DNA from: CADEEL01 sp050246475
GTDB taxonomy: Bacteria; Pseudomonadota; Alphaproteobacteria; Caulobacterales; Aquidulcibacteraceae
Direction: 5' to 3'
Length of the DNA stretch: 64,000 nucleotides
Assembly (NCBI GenBank): GCA_050246475.1
Contig: JBFWVZ010000003.1
Span: 124,001 to 188,000 of the forward strand
The notes beneath the pieces were generated by a model that was given only the letters and a program-made list of their open reading frames with translations, was not told the origin of the DNA and searched no databases. Made by a program: the position numbers and the translations under genes. The number at the start of each line of letters is the position of its first letter. Positions within the stretch are counted from its first letter, which is position 1. This document shows, piece by piece, positions 58,260 to 64,000 of this stretch.

Positions 58260-58895
58260 CTAGGTGATCCGTTCGACTACCTTGAAACTGCCGTCTCTAG
58301 CCCTCCAAGCTTCGACCCATGGCTCCGCATCCTTGAGCGTCATGAGAAGAAGCTCATCGGCGATCAAGTCTCTCCAATCGTCGTCAGGAAACGGAAAGTG
58401 CCAACCGCCGATCATGGCGACCACGTTCGATGACAAATAGAGTGGATATTCCGATTGGAAGATGCGCTCGTATTGCTGAACGAGATCGCTAGCCGAAAAA
58501 TTCGAGTTATATCCCCAATCTCGCTGCCACTGGTTGTCGGCCAGCCACGAACCAACGCTATCTGATCCGAGCGCGAATACCGCATCAATTGGCGGCAAAA
58601 CCGACGCCTCTCTGACAACTAAGTCAATTTCACCGCCATTTGACTCCGGCAGGTGATCAAGAAGTTCAACGGCACCGCCGTCGGAGGACTTGCTGAGTAC
58701 ACTTATGTAGCGGCTACCGATGCCTGCGAAGAGTGAGGCCTCCACAGTCAACCAGCGACGCGTCTCGCCTTTTGAAGAGGAATGCCAGACCCCAACCGGC
58801 TTGCCCCGACCATCAGTCGATAGAAACCAGCATGGTCGTTCGAGCGCACGCCCTTCGGCGATCAAGTCCTGAAGCGTCATGTCTGCCCCGCTCAT
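58260..58895 (-). CDS. Hypothetical protein
   Basis: 211-aa acidic protein, no signal peptide, no recognised domain, with notable Trp-rich spots (ERPCWFLSTDGRGKPVGVWHSS and WHFPFPDDDWRDLIADELL). Codon use is less GC-biased than neighbours, suggesting horizontal gain. The last hairpin repeat ends three bases past its stop. The upstream side (58896-59028) holds the cupin promoter on the other strand. Confidence 0.6.
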   Translation of the reverse strand: MSGADMTLQDLIAEGRALERPCWFLSTDGRGKPVGVWHSSSKGETRRWLTVEASLFAGIGSRYISVLSKSSDGGAVELLDHLPESNGGEIDLVVREASVLPPIDAVFALGSDSVGSWLADNQWQRDWGYNSNFSASDLVQQYERIFQSEYPLYLSSNVVAMIGGWHFPFPDDDWRDLIADELLLMTLKDAEPWVEAWRARDGSFKVVERIT

Positions 58896-58955
58896 GCGAT
58901 CTTAGCGCAAAAGCGCACGTCTCAAATGGGCCAATGGCGGACACCCCCAAATATT

Positions 58956-58975
58956 CGTTGCATCCCCATGCAACG
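58956..58975. promoter_or_regulatory. Operator 1 of the cupin-tetR operon
   Basis: CGTTGCAT-CCCC-ATGCAACG, a perfect 8-bp inverted repeat with a 4-bp spacer, centred at 58965.5. Its left arm contains TTGCAT, the proposed -35 element. Confidence 0.75.
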
Positions 58976-58986
58976 ATGTGTATAAC
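58958..58986 (+). promoter_or_regulatory. Candidate sigma-70-type promoter of the cupin-tetR operon
   Basis: TTGCAT (58958-58963) and TATAAC (58981-58986) are separated by exactly 17 bp, a good -35/-10 pair for a GC-rich genome. The -35 lies inside operator 1 and the -10 inside a third inverted repeat. Confidence 0.55.
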
Positions 58987-58990
58987 ACAT
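58976..58990. promoter_or_regulatory. Third inverted repeat covering the -10 element
   Basis: ATGTGT (58976-58981), spacer ATA, ACACAT (58985-58990): a perfect 6-bp inverted repeat that overlaps the TATAAC -10 and lies between the two TTGCAT operators. It has a different core from them, so may be a site for another protein or chance. Confidence 0.4.
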
Positions 58991-58992
58991 TT

Positions 58993-59010
58993 ATTGCATC
59001 TATATGCAAT
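58993..59010. promoter_or_regulatory. Operator 2 of the cupin-tetR operon
   Basis: ATTGCAT-CTAT-ATGCAAT, a perfect 7-bp inverted repeat with a 4-bp spacer, same TTGCAT/ATGCAA core as operator 1 and centred 36 bp downstream. It lies where transcription would begin, just before the AGGGAGGGCG ribosome-binding region. Confidence 0.75.
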
Positions 59011-59028
59011 GAATATAGGGAGGGCGTC

Positions 59029-59448
59029 ATGACGGCAGCCAACACCACCGAAGAGAGCCACTATGTCCTGGGCGAGACGTTGAAGCCCATGCTCACCAAC
59101 GCCATGGGCTCGTCGATCGAAATCTTCGACACCAAAGGCATTCCGGGCGGCGGCCCGCCCCCGCACAAGCATGCGTGGGAAGAAATCTACGTCGTCATTT
59201 CTGGCGAGATGGACGTCACCGTGAACGGTGAGACGCGGCGCCTCAAGGCGGGCGGCTATGCGCACGTGCCGGCCAACACGCCCCACGCCTACACGACGAT
59301 CGACGAGACGCACTTCCTCACCATCGTCTCGAAGGGCAACGCGGCGAAATTCTTCAAGCAGGTCTCGACCGAGGTGGAGATGAACCCGCCGGATATTCCG
59401 GGCGTGCTGCGCGTCGGCGCCGAACACGGGATCACCTTTCTGGTATGA
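59029..59448 (+). CDS. Cupin-domain protein controlled by the adjacent TetR
   Basis: 139-aa cupin with the metal motif PPPHKHAWEEIYVVISGEMDVTVNGETRR (about 41-69) and GGYAHVPANTPHAYTT (about 72-87). Starts at ATG 59029 with AGGGAGGG upstream; an earlier in-frame ATG at 58978 is inside the operators and is rejected. Its stop overlaps the TetR start by 4 bp, so the two are co-translated. Function unknown; likely the regulated effector. Confidence 0.85.
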   Translation: MTAANTTEESHYVLGETLKPMLTNAMGSSIEIFDTKGIPGGGPPPHKHAWEEIYVVISGEMDVTVNGETRRLKAGGYAHVPANTPHAYTTIDETHFLTIVSKGNAAKFFKQVSTEVEMNPPDIPGVLRVGAEHGITFLV

Positions 59449-60047
59449 GCGGCGCGCGCCCGTACGTCAGTCCCAAACGCGAAGCGCAAGCGCAAGCGAC
59501 GCGAGCGGCGATCCTTGAAGCGTTTGCGGCGCAGCTCTCCGAGCCTGGGCGGGACAAGCTCTCGCCCAGCGAGGCTGCCGCGAGCGCTGGCGTGTCGCTG
59601 CGCACGGTGCATTTCCACTTTCCGAACGAGGCGAGCCAGATCGCGGCGCTGGGCGAATGGTACGATTCACGCGTCTCGCTCGATGTCGTGCCGCTTGCGA
59701 CGGGGCCTGACGATCTCCCGCGCTATTATCGCGAAATTCATCGCATGGGCTTGCAGCATCCGATCACGCGTCTCCTCTCCACAGGCATGGGCGTGTGGGC
59801 CGAGATGCGCCAGACGCGCCGCGCCGCGCGCATCAAGGCGATCCGCAAGGCGGTGAAAGCCGTCGGCGCGCCGCCGCGCGCGACGGAGGAGGCGACGGCG
59901 ATGCTCCTGAGCCTCTCGGGCGCGGACGCATCGTGGCCGCTTTCCGATCATGGCCTGCCAATCGAACGCATCCCCGACGTGATCGCCAACACGGTCGAGT
60001 TGATCGTCGCGGACTTGCGCGCGAAGGCGAAGAAGCAAGCGCGTTAA
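59445..60047 (+). CDS. TetR family transcriptional regulator
   Basis: 200-aa regulator. Residues about 15-60 hold the HTH (EAQAQATRAAILEAFAAQL then SPSEAAASAGVSLRTVHFHFPNEASQ). The remainder is an alpha-helical ligand domain ending in basic residues (RAKAKKQAR). Overlaps the cupin stop by 4 bp. The two TTGCAT operators upstream of the operon are the natural targets, giving autorepression. Confidence 0.87.
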   Translation: MSGARPYVSPKREAQAQATRAAILEAFAAQLSEPGRDKLSPSEAAASAGVSLRTVHFHFPNEASQIAALGEWYDSRVSLDVVPLATGPDDLPRYYREIHRMGLQHPITRLLSTGMGVWAEMRQTRRAARIKAIRKAVKAVGAPPRATEEATAMLLSLSGADASWPLSDHGLPIERIPDVIANTVELIVADLRAKAKKQAR

Positions 60048-60089
60048 GCGCCGCTTCCCAACTTCGCAGCCGCCCCGTACATCGGCGCG

Positions 60090-60635
60090 ATGCCGCGCCT
60101 CTATCTCATCCGCCACGCCGAGCCAGCCGCCACATGGGGCGGGAGCGATCCCAATCCGGGGCTTTCCGAGCTTGGCCGCGCGCAAGCGGCTGACGCGTCG
60201 TGGAAGCTCGCGGCGCTCAAACCGAAACGCATTGTCACTTCGCCGCTCATGCGGTGCCGCGAAACAGCGGCGGCGCTCGAGATGGAAATGGGGCTCACAG
60301 CCGCGGTCGATACGCGCGTCTCGGAAATCTGGACGCCAGAAGGCGTTGAGCGACGCGCATGGCTGCAAGGCGTGATGAGCGGCGCGTGGAGCGACTATCC
60401 CAGCCACGATCAATGGCGCGCCGATATTCGCGCCGCGCTCCTCGCGCAAGATGACGACACTGCAATCTTCACGCACTTTGTCGCCATCAACGTCATCGTC
60501 GGCGCAATTCAGGGCGTTGCCGCAGCGACCGTCTTCAAACCCGCGCACGCTTCAATCACGACGCTTGACGTAAGCGGGGGCGATTTGCGTATTGCTGCGC
60601 TGGGGGCGGAGACGGCGGCGGTGAGCGTGCTGTGA
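60090..60635 (+). CDS. Histidine phosphatase family protein
   Basis: 181-aa protein with the catalytic LIRHAEPAATW motif (RHG-type, His8), and the second motif with the TSPLMRCRETAAAL segment. Late His in IFTHFVAINVIVGA. Could act on phosphorylated metabolites or proteins; substrate not decided. It overlaps the nnrD start by 4 bp (GTGA), so the two are coupled. Confidence 0.85.
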   Translation: MPRLYLIRHAEPAATWGGSDPNPGLSELGRAQAADASWKLAALKPKRIVTSPLMRCRETAAALEMEMGLTAAVDTRVSEIWTPEGVERRAWLQGVMSGAWSDYPSHDQWRADIRAALLAQDDDTAIFTHFVAINVIVGAIQGVAAATVFKPAHASITTLDVSGGDLRIAALGAETAAVSVL

Positions 60636-62143
60636 GCCTTCCTGCATTGAAGAACTCCATCACGCAAAACGGGCGCGAAATCATTTCCGTCGATCAGATG
60701 CGCGCCATCGATGCGCGCAGCGCCGAGCTCGGCGTGCCGACGATCGATCTGATGGAGAACGCTGGCGCCGCTGTTGCTGAGCAGATATTCGCGCGGTTCT
60801 CGAAGCGTCCCACTGCTGTGCTGTGCGGACCTGGGGACAATGGCGGAGACGGTTTTGTCGTCGCGCGGCGCTTGAAGAAGCTCGGGTGGCCGGTGTGGGT
60901 CGAGACGCTCGCCGATCCGCGCGCGCTCCGGCGCGACGCCGCCGAAATGGCCAATCGCTGGGGCGGAGACACACTCCGCGTCAGCGAAGAAAATCCGATG
61001 GCGGAGCTTTTCGTCGATGCAATGTTCGGCGCGGGGCTGACGCGCCCGCTCGAAGGGGAGGCGGCGCGCCTGGCGCGCACTCTGGCGCGGACACCAGAAC
61101 GCGTCGTCGCCGTGGACACGCCGAGCGGCCTCCACGGCGACATGGGCCGGCCGCTTGGCGAAGCATGCATGCGCGCCGCGCTCACCGTCACGTTCATCCG
61201 CAAGAAGCCGGCGCACGTGCTGCAGCCGGGGCGCTCCTATTGCGGAGAAGTGGTGGTAGCCGACATCGGCTCGCCCGCGCTGGCGCTCACGGAGCAGGAC
61301 ATTCGCCTGTGGGAGAACGATCCCCACGTGTGGGGCGGCGATTTTCCCTGGCCGAAGCTTGATGCGCACAAGCATCAGCGCGGGCATGCGATGATCGTCT
61401 CAGGTCCTTCTGGGCAAACCGGCGCGGCGCGTCTGGCCGCGCGCGGCGCGCTGCGGTCGGGCGCGGGTCTCGTCACGGTCCTCACGCCGCCGAACGCGCT
61501 TGTCGAGCACGCGGCGCAATTGAACGCGATCATGCTCAAGCCGTTCGGCGCGGATGCGGAACTCGTGCAAGCGGCGGCGAAGGCGGGCGCGGTGGTCATC
61601 GGCCCGGCCGCGGGCGTGGACGCGGGCACGCGCAACCGCGTCGCGGCGCTGGCGAAGGGCGCGGCGAAATTGGTTCTCGATGCCGACGCGCTCAGCGTGT
61701 TCGCGGATAAGCCGCGCGATCTCTTCGCGTTGGTGCGTGAGGACGACGTGCTGACGCCGCATGTGGGCGAGTTCCAGCGGCTCTTTCCGGATATCGTGTT
61801 GCCTGAGGGCCGCATCGAAGGCGCGCGCACGGCCGCGGCGCGCGCTAAGTGCGTTGTGCTGCTCAAGGGGCCCGACACGATCATCGCCGCGCCCGACGGG
61901 CGCGCGGCCGTCAACGCCACGGGAACGCCGTTCCTCGCCACCGCGGGGTCAGGGGATGTGCTGGCAGGCATCGTGGCGGGCCTCGCCGCTCAGGGGATGA
62001 GCGGCTTCGATGCGGCCTGCGCCGGCGCCTGGCTCCACGGCCGGGCAGGGGAGCGGGCGGGGCCCGGCCTTATCGCGGAAGATCTCCCCGAGGCGCTGCC
62101 CAGCGTTCTCGACGCGCTATGGCGCGGCCCTAACTTGGTCTAA
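60632..62143 (+). CDS. nnr: Bifunctional NAD(P)H-hydrate epimerase / ADP-dependent NAD(P)H-hydrate dehydratase
   Basis: Metabolite-repair enzyme that restores damaged NADHX and NADPHX. N-terminal YjeF_N/NnrE epimerase (about 1-215; NAGAAVAEQIF and LCGPGDNGGDGFVVARRLKKLG) fused to a C-terminal NnrD ribokinase-like dehydratase (about 225-500; LVLDADALSVFAD, TPHVGEFQRLFP, NATGTPFLATAGSGDVLAGIVAGL). Length 503 aa is the normal bacterial fusion. Starts at GTG overlapping the preceding gene. Confidence 0.93.
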   Translation: MSLPALKNSITQNGREIISVDQMRAIDARSAELGVPTIDLMENAGAAVAEQIFARFSKRPTAVLCGPGDNGGDGFVVARRLKKLGWPVWVETLADPRALRRDAAEMANRWGGDTLRVSEENPMAELFVDAMFGAGLTRPLEGEAARLARTLARTPERVVAVDTPSGLHGDMGRPLGEACMRAALTVTFIRKKPAHVLQPGRSYCGEVVVADIGSPALALTEQDIRLWENDPHVWGGDFPWPKLDAHKHQRGHAMIVSGPSGQTGAARLAARGALRSGAGLVTVLTPPNALVEHAAQLNAIMLKPFGADAELVQAAAKAGAVVIGPAAGVDAGTRNRVAALAKGAAKLVLDADALSVFADKPRDLFALVREDDVLTPHVGEFQRLFPDIVLPEGRIEGARTAAARAKCVVLLKGPDTIIAAPDGRAAVNATGTPFLATAGSGDVLAGIVAGLAAQGMSGFDAACAGAWLHGRAGERAGPGLIAEDLPEALPSVLDALWRGPNLV

Positions 62144-62193
62144 CAATCAGGCGAGGGATCGCCGGGAACGCCCGGAAGCGGCGGGAGTGCGTG

Positions 62194-62865
62194 ATGGTTT
62201 GGTGGTGGTGGATCATTCCAGCGTTTGTGGCGCTGATTGGCGTCGCGCTGCTGATTGGCGGCTTTGGCTGGTTTTTCCGCGGCCGCGCCTTCAAGGGCGG
62301 TCGCGGCGTGGTGAGCGGAGGTCTGATCACGGCGGCTGCGGCCGCTGTCGGCCTCCTTGGCCTCAACATCCAGACTTATCACCGGCTCACATACGAACGC
62401 CCGGTCGCTGAAATCTCGCTGCGCCAGCTTGGCCCGCAGCATTTCACCGCGACGCTGACAGAGCCTGACGGCCAGGCGCGCGATTTCGAGGTGCGCGGGG
62501 ATGAATGGCGTGTCGAGGCGCGCGTGTTGCGCTGGCGCCCATGGGCCAACGTGCTGGGGCTGGACAGCCAGTATCGCCTCGAGCGTTTGTCCGGCCGCTA
62601 CGCCGATACCGATCAAGAACGACACGACGAACGCAGCGTTTATGGCATCGGCGCGGTCTCGGAGCCCGCGTCGAACGCCGTCGATCTTTGGGCCGTGTCG
62701 CAACAGGCGAGCCAATACGTGCCCGTGGTCGATACGCTCTATGGCAGCGGCGCCTACATGCCGATGGCCAATGGCGCGACCTACGAAGTGATCATCACCC
62801 AGTCCGGTCTGATCGCGCGTCCGACCAACGAGGCGGCGCAGGCAGCGATCACGCACTGGGACTGA
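62194..62865 (+). CDS. Hypothetical membrane-anchored protein
   Basis: 223-aa protein with two N-terminal hydrophobic segments (residues about 3-27 and 40-60: VWWWWIIPAFVALIGVALLIGG and LITAAAAAVGLLGLNIQ) followed by a beta-rich soluble part (about 70-220). GCGGGAG lies about six bases before ATG 62194; a GTG three bases earlier is possible. Relatives are sometimes called multidrug-transporter components, but nothing here shows transport activity. The exposed part is probably periplasmic. Confidence 0.65.
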   Translation: MVWWWWIIPAFVALIGVALLIGGFGWFFRGRAFKGGRGVVSGGLITAAAAAVGLLGLNIQTYHRLTYERPVAEISLRQLGPQHFTATLTEPDGQARDFEVRGDEWRVEARVLRWRPWANVLGLDSQYRLERLSGRYADTDQERHDERSVYGIGAVSEPASNAVDLWAVSQQASQYVPVVDTLYGSGAYMPMANGATYEVIITQSGLIARPTNEAAQAAITHWD

Positions 62866-63216
62866 GTTAGTCGATCAAAAGAACCGTGAGCGGCCCGGCA
62901 AGTCGCCCGGGCCGTTTTCGCGCGTGGGGTGCGCCACGGCGTGCCGCACCCCAATCGGAATTGAAATTACAACTACAAGAAATATTCGCGACGTACTACA
63001 ACTTGGATTACAGTTAGCGATTGTCAAACAGAAGTACACGTTACAAGTGAAAAAAGCACTACTTACACGTAATTATATATACAAATGATGCCCTTAAGTG
63101 ACACGCACGATCATTCCTTCGCTCCATTCGACGTGAGCGATTGACGCAATAAGTTGCCTGTCGAACCATACCCGAAGCGGCAATTTCACAAATACGAAAG
63201 CCGCAGGGAGGGTTTG
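62866..63216. other. Intergenic region: terminator plus A+T-rich leader of the TonB receptor
   Basis: 351 bp with no credible gene. The left end holds a rho-independent terminator (62891-62920). From about 62961 to 63100 the sequence is distinctly A+T-rich against the GC-rich background and repeats YTACA-type words at 62967, 62973, 62996, 63008, 63041 and 63063 on the same strand. No clear promoter is assigned; TTGACG at 63141 is the best -35-like word. Confidence 0.5.
62891..62920 (+). terminator. Rho-independent terminator after the 62194 gene
   Basis: CGGCCCGG (62891-62898), 8-nt loop, CCGGGCCG (62907-62914), then TTTT: an 8-bp GC stem with a T-run, 26 bp after the stop codon. Confidence 0.8.
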
Positions 63217-64000
63217 ATGATGCAAAAGGGCCCGGCCGATGGCCGGCGCGGCTTTCGCCGCGCGTTGATGTCCAACGTGGCGCTTGGGATTGTGGCTGCG
63301 GCGGGCGCGTTCGCTGGCGGCGCTGCTTACGCGCAGTCGACTGAGAGCGAAGAGATCGTCGTCACTGGCTCGCACATTCGCGGCACGCCGGAAACGGCCG
63401 CGCTTCCGGTTGAAGTGATCACCGCGCAGGATCTGCAGAACCAGGGTTCGCCGAGCGTCACGGAACTCGTGCGCAATCTCGGCGTCTCGACCGGGATCGA
63501 CGGCAACACCAACCAGTTCACGTCAAATGGCCTTGAAGGCCTCGGCAACGTGAACCTGCGCGGCCTTGGGCCGTCCCGCACGCTGGTGCTGATGAACGGC
63601 CGCCGCATGGTCGCGGCGCCCTACGGCATCGGCGAAAGCGCCCAATCTTTCGTTGATACGAACCTCATCCCCGCGAACGCGATCGGCCGCATCGAAGTCC
63701 TAAAGGATGGCGCGGCCGCGACCTACGGCTCCGACGCCATCGGCGGCGTCGTGAACTTCATCACACGCCGCGGCTTTGAGGGCCTCGAAGTCGGCGGCGA
63801 TTATCGCTTCATCGACGGCTCGGACGGCGACTATACCCTGAACGCCGCGTTCGGCTGGGAAAACGAGGCCGGCACGGTCGATTTCCTCCTCGCCGCCGGC
63901 GTGCAGCACCGGTCGGTGCTCAACACAACGGAACGCGATTGGGCAATCCGTCCGTTCGCGGAAAATCCGCTCGGCGGCTGGTCCGCGATCGCGAACCCCG
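63217..64000 (+). CDS. TonB-dependent receptor (partial, cut by the window edge)
   Basis: 261 visible residues, no stop before 64000. It starts MMQKGPADGRRGFRRALMSNV with AGGGAGG five bases upstream; a signal peptide runs to about residue 40 (GAAYAQS). The plug domain follows: EEIVVTGSHIRGTPETAALPVEVI (about 44-67), NVNLRGLGPSRTLVLMNGRRM, IEVLKDGAAATYGSDAIGGVVNFITRRGFEG. The TonB box-like EEIVVTGS is clear. The barrel begins near the edge. Substrate (siderophore, glycan or other) cannot be told. Confidence 0.9.
   Translation, partial: MMQKGPADGRRGFRRALMSNVALGIVAAAGAFAGGAAYAQSTESEEIVVTGSHIRGTPETAALPVEVITAQDLQNQGSPSVTELVRNLGVSTGIDGNTNQFTSNGLEGLGNVNLRGLGPSRTLVLMNGRRMVAAPYGIGESAQSFVDTNLIPANAIGRIEVLKDGAAATYGSDAIGGVVNFITRRGFEGLEVGGDYRFIDGSDGDYTLNAAFGWENEAGTVDFLLAAGVQHRSVLNTTERDWAIRPFAENPLGGWSAIANP

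Noticed and set aside
62194..62865. Multidrug efflux pump subunit
   Set aside because: Only two membrane segments and a beta-rich tail are present; no transporter motif supports the label.

Overview
The window is a gene-dense, roughly 65% GC chromosomal segment from an alphaproteobacterium, most plausibly a caulobacter-like lineage (Hyphomonadaceae/Caulobacterales; inference from gene order and regulatory motifs). Supporting signs are the envelope order uppS-cdsA-dxr-rseP-bamA-ompH-lpxD-fabZ-lpxA-lpxI-lpxB-gltA, an alphaproteobacterial SOS operator (GTTC-N7-GTTC) upstream of lexA, a pyruvate dehydrogenase E1-beta with its own lipoyl domain, and a cluster of GANTC (CcrM-type) sites upstream of ftsB.

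Layout. 1-11640: one long + strand run for isoprenoid carrier, phospholipid, MEP pathway, outer-membrane assembly and lipid A synthesis. 11638-17255: gltA and gltX on the - strand, a ComEC-like protein on +, and lexA on -. 17317-23960: trpC, trpD, trpG, trpE and a PpiD-like isomerase on -, with two small + strand ORFs splitting trpE from trpGDC. 24078-29132: tpiA, secG, pyrG and small proteins, on +. 29137-34138: a PAP2 phosphatase, a diacylglycerol-kinase-like/metallophosphoesterase pair, a nucleotide-cyclase/SUMF1 fusion and a CBS protein. 34306-39833: rpmF, a divergent tetR/carotenoid oxygenase pair with palindromic operators, a repeat-built GIN-like secreted protein, eno, a DMT exporter and a DUF3297 protein. 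40014-53324: ftsB and a long pyruvate dehydrogenase region (pdhA, pdhB, pdhC, lpdA, lipA) interleaved with unrelated small genes. 53491-58173: an outer-membrane barrel, glnA/glnB and a thiolase. 58260-64000: hypotheticals, a cupin-tetR operon with a striking palindromic promoter, a histidine phosphatase, the NAD(P)HX repair enzyme and the start of a TonB-dependent receptor, cut by the window edge.

Most genes are housekeeping, and many neighbours overlap by 4 bp (ATGA/GTGA), indicating translational coupling. The less ordinary material lies in non-coding and repeat structure. GC-rich palindromic elements of about 106-108 bp occur in frame inside the pdhB linker and beside a DUF559 (Vsr-like) nuclease gene, whose last codons are themselves repeat. 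A second palindromic family lies in the pdhC linker. Five copies of a 22-nt hairpin (6-10-6) bracket a small ORF at 57.7-58.3 kb. Three stacked inverted repeats cover the cupin-tetR promoter. No rRNA, complete tRNA, CRISPR array, prophage or insertion sequence was recognised.
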